DNA of 17,642 nucleotides from an uncultured Oxalobacteraceae bacterium. Its GTDB lineage: Bacteria > Pseudomonadota > Gammaproteobacteria > Burkholderiales > Burkholderiaceae. Below the pieces are notes generated by a model. The model saw only the letters and a list, made by a program, of their open reading frames with translations, did not search any database and was not told the DNA's origin. Location of the stretch: assembly GCA_946480015.1 (NCBI GenBank), contig CAMLIL010000106.1, positions 1 through 17,642 of the forward strand. Direction: 5' to 3'. Below are positions 1 to 7,102 of the stretch, in pieces; the stretch's first letter is position 1; each line of letters starts with the position of its first letter. Made by a program: the position numbers and the translations under genes.

Positions 1-512
1 ACCTGGCGGACGAACACGCGCTGGCCAAGGTGGCCGAGCACATGCAGCCGAGCTTCACGGGGGGCGAAATCCTGCTGGCCAGCGAAGCGGTCACCCAAGC
101 CATCCGCGCCGAAGAGGTCGGCAACATGGCCTCCAAAATCGCCGTGCTGCCGGCCGTGCGCCAGGCCCTGTACGGCCTGCAGCTGGGCTTTCGCAAAGCG
201 CCCGGCCTGGTGGCCGACGGGCGCGACATGGGCACCGTCATCTTCCCCAACGCCCGCCTGAAAATATTCCTCACTGCAAGCGTTGAGGCGCGAGCGCAAC
301 GCCGATATAAGCAATTGATTGACAAAGGTTTTTCTGCTAGTATGCAAGACCTCCTGTCTGATTTGCAGGCGCGCGACGACCGGGATACCCACCGGGCCAT
401 CGCCCCCTTGGTTCCGGCGGAAGGCGCAAGCATCCTGGACACGTCGAACATGACGGCTGATCAAGCCATCGACGAAGTGCTCCGGCTGTATGCGCAAGTG
501 AAGTCGTCGTAA
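1..512 (+). CDS. cmk: Cytidylate kinase, C-terminal part (5' end outside window)
   Basis: Phosphorylates CMP and dCMP with ATP in the cytoplasm, for nucleotide salvage and supply. The reading frame is already open at base 3, so the first visible codons lie upstream of the GTG at 30 and the gene is truncated by the window edge. About 170 residues remain of a family that is usually near 220-230. The motif [11 protein letters not shown] (codons around 218-250) is the typical CMP-binding segment, followed by the lid-type stretch with RRYKQL and ARDDRDTHR. The ATP-binding P-loop at the N-terminus is not in view. It lies directly upstream of rpsA, as in most proteobacteria. One oddity: bases about 300-350 switch to AT-rich, unpreferred codons, where a promoter for rpsA may be embedded (see separate entry). 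Identification is firm. Confidence 0.95.
   Translation, partial: LADEHALAKVAEHMQPSFTGGEILLASEAVTQAIRAEEVGNMASKIAVLPAVRQALYGLQLGFRKAPGLVADGRDMGTVIFPNARLKIFLTASVEARAQRRYKQLIDKGFSASMQDLLSDLQARDDRDTHRAIAPLVPAEGASILDTSNMTADQAIDEVLRLYAQVKSS
319..346 (+). promoter_or_regulatory. Candidate internal promoter for rpsA inside cmk
   Basis: A perfect TTGACA lies at 319-324, followed 16 bp later by TATGCA at 341-346 (three of six matches to TATAAT). The surrounding cmk codons are locally AT-rich (TTG, ATT, GGT, TCT, GCT, AGT), unlike the rest of the gene, as if selected for a second function. In Escherichia coli rpsA is partly transcribed from promoters inside cmk, so the location is sensible. The weak -10 element makes this a candidate only. 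Confidence 0.4.
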
Positions 513-616
513 AGGTGCTTCGTTCCGGCAATTGGGCCGGGATGCGGCGTTGTTTCAACCCTAACCCAGTTTAAGTCGCATTGTGCGATCTCTGCTGGCT
601 CACACGTGTAAATCCT
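513..616 (+). promoter_or_regulatory. rpsA leader without Shine-Dalgarno; small hairpins
   Basis: This is the gap between cmk and rpsA. No purine-rich Shine-Dalgarno is present in the 16 bases before the ATG at 617. The leader can form small hairpins: TCGCA/TGCGA with a three-base loop (576-588), and CCGGC/GCCGG near 535-550. It also contains the palindrome ACACGTGT at 602-609. In E. coli the rpsA initiation region likewise lacks a proper SD, is highly structured and mediates S1 autoregulation. A similar role here is inferred from this resemblance. Confidence 0.45.
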
Positions 617-2329
617 ATGTCTACAGCAACAACTGAAGCAAGCGGTATGGAAAGTTTCGCAGCACTCTTCGAAGAGTCCTTGTCGCGTCAAGATATGCGC
701 TCCGGCGAAGTCATTTCCGCTGAAGTCGTGCGCCTCGACCATAATTTCGTGATCGTCAACGCCGGCCTCAAATCCGAAGCTTTCATCCCCATCGAAGAAT
801 TCAAAAATGACCAGGGCGAACTGGAAGTCCAAGTAGGCGACTTCGTTTCCGTGGCCATCGAATCGCTGGAAAACGGTTTCGGCGATACCATCCTGTCGCG
901 TGACAAGGCCAAGCGCCTGGCATCGTGGCTGGCTCTGGAAAAAGCAATGGAATCCGGCGAAATCGTCGTCGGTACCGTCAATGGCAAGGTCAAGGGCGGC
1001 CTGACCGTGCTGACCAACGGCATCCGCGCGTTCCTGCCAGGTTCGCTGGTGGATACCCGTCCAGTCAAGGACACCACTCCGTTCGAAGGCAAGACCCTGG
1101 AATTCAAGGTCATCAAGCTCGACCGCAAGCGCAACAACGTGGTGCTGTCGCGCCGCGCCGTCATCGAAGCATCGATGGGCGAAGAGCGTCAGAAACTGAT
1201 GGAAACCCTGAAAGAAGGCACCGTGGTTACCGGCGTCGTCAAGAACATCACCGACTACGGCGCGTTCGTGGATCTGGGCGGTATCGACGGCCTGCTGCAC
1301 ATCACCGACCTGGCATGGCGTCGTGTGCGTCACCCATCGGAAGTGCTGACCGTCGGCCAGGAAATCACCGCCAAGGTTCTGAAGTACGATCAGGAAAAGA
1401 ATCGCGTTTCGCTGGGCGTCAAGCAGCTGGGCGACGATCCATGGACCGGTCTGTCGCGTCGCTACCCGCAAGGCACCCGTCTGTTCGGTAAAGTCACCAA
1501 CCTGACCGACTACGGCGCGTTCGTTGAAGTCGAGCAGGGCATCGAAGGCCTGGTGCACGTGTCCGAGATGGATTGGACCAACAAGAACGTGGCTCCAAAC
1601 AAAGTTGTCCAGCTGGGCGACGAAGTCGAAGTCATGGTTCTGGAAATCGACGAAGAGCGTCGCCGTATTTCGCTGGGCATGAAGCAGTGCAAAGCCAATC
1701 CATGGGATGACTTCGGCGTGACCCACAAGAAGGGCGACAAAGTCCGTGGCGCAATCAAGTCGATCACCGACTTCGGCGTGTTCATCGGCCTGGCCGGCAA
1801 CATCGACGGCCTGGTACACCTGTCGGATCTGTCGTGGACCGAGCCGGGCGAAGAGGCAGTGCGCCGCTTCAAGAAGGGCGACGAGCTGGAAGCCGTGGTT
1901 CTGGCCATCGACGTCGAGCGCGAGCGTGTTTCGCTGGGCGTCAAGCAGCTCGAAGGCGACCCGTTCAACAACTTCGCCGCCATGAACGACAAGGGTTCGC
2001 TGGTGACCGGCACCGTGAAATCGGTTGAGCCTAAAGGCGCCGTGATCGCTCTGTCGGAAGAAGTCGAAGGCTACCTGCGCGCTTCGGAAATCTCGCGTGA
2101 CCGCGTGGAAGACGCCGGCACCCACCTGAAAGTGGGCGATTCGGTGGAAGCACTGGTCATCAACATCGACCGCAAGGCTCGCAGCATCCAGCTGTCGATC
2201 AAGGCGAAAGATAACGTCGAGACCCAGGAAGCCATGCAGAAGATGGCCGCTTCGGCAGACAGCAACGCCGCATCGGGCACCACCAGCCTGGGCGCGCTGC
2301 TCAAGGCCAAGTTCGATAACAAGAACTAA
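617..2329 (+). CDS. rpsA: 30S ribosomal protein S1
   Basis: Large RNA-binding protein of the 30S subunit that captures and unfolds mRNA for initiation. The 570-residue product has six S1 (OB-fold) repeats, at about residues 26-95, 112-185, 200-268, 285-355, 372-442 and 459-529. The central ones share the signature [30 protein letters not shown] and end in [12 protein letters not shown] strands. Length is normal for proteobacterial S1 (about 557-570). The open frame extends up to a TTG at 581, but the ATG at 617 gives the usual betaproteobacterial N-terminus ([20 protein letters not shown]), so I chose that. It lies between cmk and ihfB, the conserved arrangement. The start lacks a Shine-Dalgarno, which suggests autogenous control. 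Identification is certain. Confidence 0.98.
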   Translation: MSTATTEASGMESFAALFEESLSRQDMRSGEVISAEVVRLDHNFVIVNAGLKSEAFIPIEEFKNDQGELEVQVGDFVSVAIESLENGFGDTILSRDKAKRLASWLALEKAMESGEIVVGTVNGKVKGGLTVLTNGIRAFLPGSLVDTRPVKDTTPFEGKTLEFKVIKLDRKRNNVVLSRRAVIEASMGEERQKLMETLKEGTVVTGVVKNITDYGAFVDLGGIDGLLHITDLAWRRVRHPSEVLTVGQEITAKVLKYDQEKNRVSLGVKQLGDDPWTGLSRRYPQGTRLFGKVTNLTDYGAFVEVEQGIEGLVHVSEMDWTNKNVAPNKVVQLGDEVEVMVLEIDEERRRISLGMKQCKANPWDDFGVTHKKGDKVRGAIKSITDFGVFIGLAGNIDGLVHLSDLSWTEPGEEAVRRFKKGDELEAVVLAIDVERERVSLGVKQLEGDPFNNFAAMNDKGSLVTGTVKSVEPKGAVIALSEEVEGYLRASEISRDRVEDAGTHLKVGDSVEALVINIDRKARSIQLSIKAKDNVETQEAMQKMAASADSNAASGTTSLGALLKAKFDNKN

Positions 2330-2349
2330 GACCTGCGGGATTTCACCAG

Positions 2350-2655
2350 ATGACGAAGTCCGAGCTGATCAACCGCCTGGCTGAGCGCTATTCTCAGCTG
2401 GTGGCCAAGGATGCGGAGTACGCCGTCAAGACCATTCTCGATGCCATGACCAACGCTTTGTCGACTGGTCAGCGTATCGAGATCCGCGGTTTTGGCAGTT
2501 TTGCGCTCAACAGCCGGCCACCGCGCATCGGCCGCAATCCGAAGTCCGGCGACAAGGTGATGGTTCCTGAAAAAAGGGTGCCGCACTTCAAACCGGGCAA
2601 GCAGTTGCGCGAGCGGGTCGATGCGATGGTCGGGCAACCGATTATCGAAGACTGA
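2350..2655 (+). CDS. ihfB: Integration host factor subunit beta
   Basis: The 101-residue DNA-bending nucleoid protein that pairs with IhfA to bind and sharply kink specific sites in promoters, recombination sites and origins. The HU/IHF fold is complete. [13 protein letters not shown] begins helix 1, [23 protein letters not shown] forms the core and the arm with the DNA-intercalating proline region, and [14 protein letters not shown] is the C-terminal signature. The HU signature GFGSF..R...GRNP is intact. The start is ATG, about 9 nt after GGGA, and lies 20 nt downstream of the rpsA stop, so the two are probably co-transcribed. The gene is followed immediately by a strong terminator. In related genomes lapA would normally follow; here a competition island intervenes. 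Confidence 0.97.
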   Translation: MTKSELINRLAERYSQLVAKDAEYAVKTILDAMTNALSTGQRIEIRGFGSFALNSRPPRIGRNPKSGDKVMVPEKRVPHFKPGKQLRERVDAMVGQPIIED

Positions 2656-2676
2656 ACGTCGTCTGGCGATGCATAC

Positions 2677-2704
2677 AAGAACGGCACCTTCGGGTGCCGT
2701 TCTT
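2677..2704. terminator. Bidirectional terminator with cUUCGg tetraloop
   Basis: A perfect 12-bp stem, AAGAACGGCACC (2677-2688) paired with GGTGCCGTTCTT (2693-2704), encloses the loop TTCG. C-UUCG-G is the most stable common tetraloop. Flanking A- and T-rich arms allow it to act on both strands. It lies 22 nt after the ihfB stop and 3 nt from the stop of the convergent immunity gene, so it can end both transcripts. Confidence 0.9.
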
Positions 2705-2707
2705 ACG

Positions 2708-3349
2708 TCAGGAAAAGGGAGAATGCATTACCCGCAAAGGCGCGAGCTGTGCGAGTAACACCAAGTGCTCGATCGCTTTAACCTTCTGCAAATGAGGCAA
2801 TGTTGCGGAACCGCCGAGAGCGAGTGCCGGGACGAATCCGTACATTTCGTCAAATTTCAGCTGGCCTAGCTTCTTCAAGGCAGGAGTGAACAGCGGTCGT
2901 TCTCGGTCATCTTCCAAATCAGAATCTTCTCGTTGCAGTCCGCCGAAAAACCACCTTATCGCATCATCGGCCTTCCCCTCCGTCACGTATTTTTCTGCAC
3001 CAGTTGATGGAAATGCTAACGCGTCCCAAGGCAGAATCGTTAAGCTGTCACCGGATTTTTCACCCCAAAAATACAGTTCGCCAAATGCGCTTCGCGCGAT
3101 TACGTGATAGGCGTCTTGCTCCATGAATTGCGTCTCACCAATCCACGCCTCCAATGCTGGCTCGTACTCCTGTGGGTTAACGGTCCAGAACAGGCCGTCA
3201 GCATAGCCGCACCAACCATGTTCTTCCCAATAGGCCAACAATTGATCCGGCAATTTGCCACGGTAGCGCTCGATACTCGACGGCGGCACATAACGCTTGT
3301 CAATGGCTGGGCCGAAATCCTTTAAGAAAGCCGCGAAGTCTTCATCCAT
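2708..3349 (-). CDS. Tdi1-like T6SS immunity protein, copy 1 (GAD-like + DUF1851)
   Basis: A predicted cytoplasmic immunity protein of 213 residues that should neutralise a Tde1/Ntox15-type DNase effector. It has the GAD-like domain at about residues 1-97 (FGPAIDKRYVPPSSIERYRG, GWCGYADGLFWTVNP) and the DUF1851/Tdi1 C-terminal domain at about 156-205 (DEMYGFVPALALGG, HLQKVKAIEHLVLLAQ). The frame is open to 3370, but AGAGGG 8 nt before the ATG at 3349, and alignment with the MDEDF start of the two other copies, fix the start here. This is the most effector-distal of three tandem paralogues. The ends are strongly conserved, whereas about residues 98-155 differ from both others. It follows a relic of an effector tail (3361-3402). 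It may be an orphan immunity gene protecting against an effector no longer encoded here. Confidence 0.88.
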   Translation of the reverse strand: MDEDFAAFLKDFGPAIDKRYVPPSSIERYRGKLPDQLLAYWEEHGWCGYADGLFWTVNPQEYEPALEAWIGETQFMEQDAYHVIARSAFGELYFWGEKSGDSLTILPWDALAFPSTGAEKYVTEGKADDAIRWFFGGLQREDSDLEDDRERPLFTPALKKLGQLKFDEMYGFVPALALGGSATLPHLQKVKAIEHLVLLAQLAPLRVMHSPFS

Positions 3350-3360
3350 TTTATAGCCCT

Positions 3361-3573
3361 CTATTTGCATCGTTCAAGTTTTGCATTCATCTTCGTATTG
3401 CCATATGAATTTCGAGTTATGAAACGAGGCACTTGCTTCTCACGCAACATGCGGCAACCTGCTTGAGCGCTTGGCTGCGTGTCTACGGGTGAGCTTAACT
3501 TGTCTAATGAGGACCTTCGGATGCTAATTACCCACCCCGAGCGGTTTGGATTGCCCGGGGCGCACGGAGGCAA
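3361..3573 (-). pseudogene. Relic of Tde1-like effector C-terminus (tail 1) in a mosaic spacer
   Basis: Bases 3361-3402, read on the minus strand, encode GNTKMNAKLERCK and a stop. They match the last 14 codons of the intact effector (4977-5018) at 38 of 42 bases by my alignment. Upstream, a 70-codon frame continues to 3573 but has no resemblance I can see to the intact effector apart from a short ISI-type stretch. The spacer also contains an 18-bp block shared with the other spacer. The stop lies 11 nt before the ATG of copy 1, the same spacing as between the intact effector and copy 3. I read this as what is left after deletion or recombination removed a former effector gene. Bases 3574-3586 hold nothing recognisable. 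Confidence 0.7.
3458..3475. repeat. 18-bp repeat, spacer copy A
   Basis: The block CCTGCTTGAGCGCTTGGC is identical to 4320-4337 in the other immunity-gene spacer, in the same orientation. Relative to the effector-tail homology it sits in a different order in the two spacers, showing that the spacers are rearranged and not simple duplicates. Confidence 0.8.
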
Positions 3574-3586
3574 GGATTAAGCAAAG

Positions 3587-4213
3587 TCAGAGAGGCGGGA
3601 ACGTGACTATGTCCAATGGCGCGAATTGTGCGAGCACCACCAAATGTTCGATGGCCTTTACCTTTTGCAGGTGATCCAGTGTGGCAGGGCCGCCGAGAGC
3701 TAGCGCGGGCACGAATCCGTACATCTCATCCTCTTTTAGCGTGCCTAGCTTTTTGAGTGCGGCGGCAAAGAGTGTCTGACCATTTACGTCGGAAAAATCG
3801 CAGGCACGTCTTCTTTGTGATCCAAAAAACGCGCGCACACTTAAATTTAAGTCAGCTGTTTTTTCCTCGCGAGGCATCATTTTCGAATCAGGCGCGATAA
3901 TATGGAGTATTCGTCCATGATTAGCTCCAAGGAGGTAAATGTCCCCAAAAGCGCTTCGCGCGATAACGTAGTACGAATCTTCTTCCATGAACGGCGTATC
4001 GCCAATCCATGCTTCTAGAACTGGTTCATATTCGTACGGGTTGACCGTCCAGAACAGGCCATCAGCATAGCCGCACCAGCCGTGCTCTTCCCAGTACTCT
4101 AATAGCTGATCCGGGAGATGGCCACGATAGCGTTCGATGCTTGATGGCGGCACGTAGCGCTTGTCAATGGCCGGCCCCATCTTCTCCAAGAAATACTCGA
4201 AATCCTCGTCCAT
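3587..4213 (-). CDS. Tdi1-like T6SS immunity protein, copy 2 (GAD-like + DUF1851)
   Basis: Second immunity paralogue, 208 residues. The GAD-like half (to about residue 97) keeps MGPAIDKRYVPPSSIERYRG and GWCGYADGLFWTVNP. The C-terminal half keeps DEMYGFVPALALGGPATL and HLQKVKAIEHLVVLAQ. The centre (LGANHGRILHIIAP through SDVNGQTLF) is unlike copies 1 and 3, and this is the most divergent of the three copies overall. The frame opens at 4249, but GAGG about 8 nt before the ATG at 4213, and the shared MDEDF start, make 4213 the likely start. It is preceded 10 nt upstream by the stop codon of an effector-tail relic (4224-4316). Presumably it is expressed by read-through from the effector promoter, giving added or altered immunity range; that role is inferred. 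Confidence 0.88.
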   Translation of the reverse strand: MDEDFEYFLEKMGPAIDKRYVPPSSIERYRGHLPDQLLEYWEEHGWCGYADGLFWTVNPYEYEPVLEAWIGDTPFMEEDSYYVIARSAFGDIYLLGANHGRILHIIAPDSKMMPREEKTADLNLSVRAFFGSQRRRACDFSDVNGQTLFAAALKKLGTLKEDEMYGFVPALALGGPATLDHLQKVKAIEHLVVLAQFAPLDIVTFPPL

Positions 4214-4223
4214 TATTTCATCC

Positions 4224-4316
4224 TCATTTGCATCGCTCAAGTTTGGCATTCATTGCCGTGCTGCCTCGCAGGGACTCCGGGATGCTAATTGCTGCTTTGT
4301 CGAGTTCAGCCAAGCG
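4224..4316 (-). pseudogene. Relic of Tde1-like effector C-terminus (tail 2)
   Basis: On the minus strand these 31 codons encode RLAELDKAAISIPESL followed by a tail ending MNAKLERCK and TGA. They align without gaps to effector residues 439-468, with 23 of 30 residues identical by my count. The frame stays open only as far as an ATG at 4340, so no toxin domain survives. The stop codon precedes the ATG of immunity copy 2 by 10 nt, mirroring the intact effector-immunity junction. The substitutions show that it derives from a different effector allele rather than a recent copy of the intact gene. Confidence 0.8.
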
Positions 4317-4319
4317 CAG

Positions 4320-4337
4320 CCTGCTTGAGCGCTTGGC
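4320..4337. repeat. 18-bp repeat, spacer copy B
   Basis: Identical to 3458-3475 (CCTGCTTGAGCGCTTGGC), lying just beyond effector-tail relic 2. It may mark a recombination point between modules. Confidence 0.8.
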
Positions 4338-4347
4338 CATGTGTCGA

Positions 4348-4965
4348 TCAGAGAGGTGGGGATGCAATTACGTCCAATGGCGCGAGTTGTGCAAGCACCA
4401 CCAAATGTTCGACTGCCTTTACCTTTTGCAAGTGTTCCAGCGTAGCAGGGCCGCCGAGAGCTAGGGCCGGCACAAAGCCGTACATCTCATCATGTTTCAG
4501 TCGCCCCAGTTTCTTAAATGCGGGATGGAACATGCCGTCGAAGTCATTGCTATCGCGAGAAAGGCTGCCAAAAAATACTTGCATTCCAAAATCCATCTTC
4601 TCGCCGAGAAATCTGGATTTTCGTGGAATGCAGTAAGAGCCCGGTGCAAAAACTTTAAGGGAGCTGCCCGTTTTTTCGCCCCAGAGATATAGTTCCCCAA
4701 ATGCACTTCGTGCAATTATGTGATATGCGTCTTGTTCCATAAAAGGAGTCTCACCAATCCACGCCTCCAATGCTGGCTCGTATTCCTGCGGGTTAACCGT
4801 CCAGAACAGGCCGTCCGCATAGCCGCACCAACCATGTTCTTCCCAATAGGTTAGCAATTGGTCCGGCAACTTGCCACGGTAGCGTTCGACGCTTGATGGT
4901 GGCACATAGCGCCTTGCGATTGCTGGGCCAAAATCCTCAAGGAAACCAGCGAAGTCCTCATCCAT
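4348..4965 (-). CDS. Tdi1-like T6SS immunity protein, copy 3 (cognate of the intact effector)
   Basis: A 205-residue GAD-like plus DUF1851 protein, the copy directly downstream of the intact effector and therefore its most likely cognate antidote. AGAGGA stands 7 nt before the ATG at 4965, and the effector stop is only 11 nt upstream, so the two are translated from one message. The N-terminal ~97 residues (FGPAIARRYVPPSS, GWCGYADGLFWTVNP) and the C-terminal block (DEMYGFVPALALGGPATL) match the other copies. The middle (about 98-150, KTGSSLKVFAPGSYC to DFDGMF) is distinct. No signal peptide is visible, fitting a toxin that acts on DNA in the cytoplasm. In Agrobacterium the homologous Tdi1 protects against Tde1. 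Confidence 0.9.
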   Translation of the reverse strand: MDEDFAGFLEDFGPAIARRYVPPSSVERYRGKLPDQLLTYWEEHGWCGYADGLFWTVNPQEYEPALEAWIGETPFMEQDAYHIIARSAFGELYLWGEKTGSSLKVFAPGSYCIPRKSRFLGEKMDFGMQVFFGSLSRDSNDFDGMFHPAFKKLGRLKHDEMYGFVPALALGGPATLEHLQKVKAVEHLVVLAQLAPLDVIASPPL

Positions 4966-4976
4966 TTAATATTCCT

Positions 4977-6383
4977 CTATTGGCATCGTTCAAGTTTCGC
5001 GTTCATCTTCGTATTGGCGCGCAAGGATTCCGGGATCTCATTTGCCGCTTTATCCAGTTTAGCCAAGCGTTCTCCCTTTTTCCACTGCGCACCGATGCGG
5101 GAATTGATATTGCGATCTCCGAAGTCGCTAATTGCATCCTTCCCCCCTGCTACTATGTCAGGGTTATGCAATGCGGCTAACGTCTTCATCTTTTCGGAAG
5201 CCATGTCGACAGATTTCACTTTGGCTTCCGATCTAGACACACCTTGTTCGCGAAGTTTCTCATAAGCATCCTCCTTCAATGTTTCCTGATAGTCCGCTCT
5301 CGCCTGTCGTGCCACCTTTGTATCACGCACGGAATTCCCAGACTCAAATGCCTCACGTCCTTTGATATACTCTTCAACCGTCATGCTGTTGATACCGGAC
5401 TCTTGCCCTGCAAGCTGCCGGTCAAACTCTGGCACGCTGCCTTGAGGCAAGCCCTTGGTCGTGAAACATGGCACTTTCTTCTTCGGCATACCACTGGGCT
5501 GATGGTGCTCCTTGTCCTCCGTGGGTTCGCGCCGGCGTTTTGGCGGTGGTGGCGGCTCCTCGGCAGGCAATGCCCCACCGCGACGTGGTTGAAGCGCGGG
5601 GTGCCGACGTAGCTGGTCTTCGTTCTGTTCGACCCATTGTGCCACCTTGGGACCCAAGCGCGGGCTTTGCCGGATTTCTGCCAATAGTACCGCCTTGTCG
5701 CCCCTGCCTCTGGTGAGGTAAGCGACCAGTCCAGCAAGAATGGCCGAGATCATGATGACGTGGCCGTTGGCCAAATAGAAAGCCGCAGCCCTTGGATCGC
5801 CTCTCGTACTCGGGCCAAAGCCATGCTGGTAATCGTGTCGAGCCGGCCCCCACGCTTCAAGGAAACCTTTTTCGTAGTAGCGCAACGCGTCCGGGATGGC
5901 TTGAGCCAGGCCCTCGACAAGGGACTTCAGCCCCAGCATCGCCAGCACCCAGCCACCGACATAGCCGCCCGCCGCCGCGCCCGCCGCCGCACCCGGAAGC
6001 GCGCCAACGCCACCAAAAAATGCGCCGCCAACACCCCCAGCGAAACCGCCTGCCGCCACCGAGCCACCGTAATAGAGGGCGATGTCTTGGCACGCTGAAA
6101 CGAGAATATCCCAGATCGTTGACAGGTTGATGCCAGAGAGTGTCTGTGCAATCATGCGCTGGGCCATCGGTCCCGAGTCATCTATCGCCTGGCGCACACG
6201 ACTCACGCGCCCCATCTGCTCGTGCGCCCAACCGGCGTTGAAATAAGAAGATGTGGTGGCTGGACGTCCCATGCTGTCATGTTGCGGGCCAAAGCCGGGC
6301 TGGCCGCCGCCCCATTTCAGCTCATCTTCTTTGCGTTCGAGATCACGCCACACGCGCCACACATCGTCCATGCCATTACTCAT
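4977..6383 (-). CDS. Tde1-like T6SS DNase effector (glycine zipper + Ntox15-type toxin)
   Basis: A 468-residue predicted antibacterial effector. The N-terminal ~100 residues are a helical region of the type attached to T6SS cargo. Residues 106-145 form a long glycine-zipper stretch (GGSVAAGGFAGGVGG, then alternating A/G), and 203-222 form a hydrophobic segment. A proline- and charge-rich linker follows at about 262-303. The C-terminal toxin domain, about 303-450, contains HNPD at 406-409, the HxxD motif expected of the Ntox15/toxin_43 DNase family that includes Agrobacterium Tde1. In Tde1 a glycine zipper is tied to entry into the target cell. The start is ATG at 6383 behind GGAG. The partner family (Tdi1-like) downstream independently supports the call. 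No VgrG, PAAR or DUF4123 adaptor gene is in the window, so the carrier must lie elsewhere. DNase activity is inferred from family membership. Confidence 0.85.
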   Translation of the reverse strand: MSNGMDDVWRVWRDLERKEDELKWGGGQPGFGPQHDSMGRPATTSSYFNAGWAHEQMGRVSRVRQAIDDSGPMAQRMIAQTLSGINLSTIWDILVSACQDIALYYGGSVAAGGFAGGVGGAFFGGVGALPGAAAGAAAGGYVGGWVLAMLGLKSLVEGLAQAIPDALRYYEKGFLEAWGPARHDYQHGFGPSTRGDPRAAAFYLANGHVIMISAILAGLVAYLTRGRGDKAVLLAEIRQSPRLGPKVAQWVEQNEDQLRRHPALQPRRGGALPAEEPPPPPKRRREPTEDKEHHQPSGMPKKKVPCFTTKGLPQGSVPEFDRQLAGQESGINSMTVEEYIKGREAFESGNSVRDTKVARQARADYQETLKEDAYEKLREQGVSRSEAKVKSVDMASEKMKTLAALHNPDIVAGGKDAISDFGDRNINSRIGAQWKKGERLAKLDKAANEIPESLRANTKMNAKLERCQ

Positions 6384-6789
6384 CGAAAGCTCCAGAGTTA
6401 GCCTGCTTTTTTTCTATTTACTATCGTTCCCTAGTCCATCCAGACGCAGGACAGCGTCCTTGCTGACGGCATTCTTACGAAGGTGTTCTGCACCGAGCCG
6501 GTGTACTTGTATTGACAGCTGGGAAGCCCTCCTGTCCAGCATGGTCGCTGGGATAAATCGATGCCGGCGATGTCGCTCGACGGCGCGGCGACTCGGACGG
6601 TCGAGCCGAACGCATGACGATCCGAAATAATAGCAGAAAGTTAATGTTACTTGAGTCCGCTAGGGCTGGATTGGAACGGTCGCCGGCGGTGCGTGGCAGG
6701 GTGATCGCGCGAGCTGACGCGCATTTTCGAACGTTTTCATATAGTGTAAGATGCCACACTCGCGACCTTTTCGGACTGGACTCAAGCTG
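6384..6789. other. Intergenic region between T6SS effector and lapA (island edge)
   Basis: About 400 bp with no convincing gene; the frames crossing it look like chance. It must carry divergent promoters. For lapA the best candidate I see is TTTTCG (6724-6729), 17 bp, TAAGAT (6747-6752), with TATAGT (6740-6745) as an alternative -10; neither has a good -35. For the effector I see only an AT-rich patch at about 6405-6425. Composition changes within this stretch, so the right-hand island boundary probably lies here, but I cannot place it exactly. Confidence 0.45.
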
Positions 6790-7092
6790 ATGAAATTCGT
6801 CACTACCATCGTTGGCCTTATTCTGTTCATTCTGTTTTTTGGCTTCGCGCTGAAAAACACCCAGGAAGTCGATCTGCATTTCTTCCTCAATTACGAGCTG
6901 CGCGGCCCGCTGGTGCTGATGCTGCTGGCGTTTTTCGTCAGCGGCGCGGCGCTCGGCATCCTGGCCGTGACCCCGACCGTGTTCCGCCACCGGCGCGAGC
7001 GGCGCAGTCACCGCAGCATGATCGAACGCCTGCAAAACGTGCAGCGCGGCAGCAATCAGCCGCAACCCGATCGCGTTAATACCCAACAATAA
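6790..7092 (+). CDS. lapA: LapA family inner-membrane protein (DUF1049)
   Basis: Small (100-residue) inner-membrane protein, partner of LapB in lipopolysaccharide assembly control. It has two hydrophobic segments (about residues 3-22 and 38-62) separated by the short loop KNTQEVDLHFFLNYELRGP, the hallmark of DUF1049/YciS proteins. A basic, glutamine-rich cytoplasmic tail (RHRRERRSHRS ... QNVQRG) follows. The frame is open from 6751, but the earlier ATG overlaps the presumed promoter and would put a polar extension before the first membrane helix, so I chose the ATG at 6790. lapB starts 10 nt after its stop. In related genomes lapA directly follows ihfB; here it is separated by the effector-immunity island. 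Confidence 0.93.
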   Translation: MKFVTTIVGLILFILFFGFALKNTQEVDLHFFLNYELRGPLVLMLLAFFVSGAALGILAVTPTVFRHRRERRSHRSMIERLQNVQRGSNQPQPDRVNTQQ

Positions 7093-7102
7093 AAAGAACC
7101 GC

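Noticed and set aside
461..2125. 554-codon open frame antisense to rpsA
   Set aside because: It is the mirror of a highly conserved, codon-biased gene in GC-rich DNA; its composition is histidine-, phenylalanine- and glutamine-rich without any domain signal, and it runs opposite to a certain ribosomal protein.
3361..4340. Repeated blocks between immunity genes considered as a CRISPR or integron attachment array
   Set aside because: The blocks are few, unequal, and explained by coding homology to the effector C-terminus; there is no regular spacing and no integrase or Cas gene.
4977..6383. Contact-dependent inhibition (CdiA) or Rhs toxin
   Set aside because: The protein is only 468 residues, with no filamentous haemagglutinin, Rhs/YD or two-partner secretion features; the glycine zipper, HxxD motif and Tdi1-like partner fit a Tde1-type T6SS effector better.
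2700..6479. 8-bp match TTCTTACG at 2700-2707 and 6472-6479 as a possible target-site duplication of the island
   Set aside because: A match of this length between the searched stretches is fairly likely by chance, and no transposase, integrase or terminal inverted repeats accompany it.
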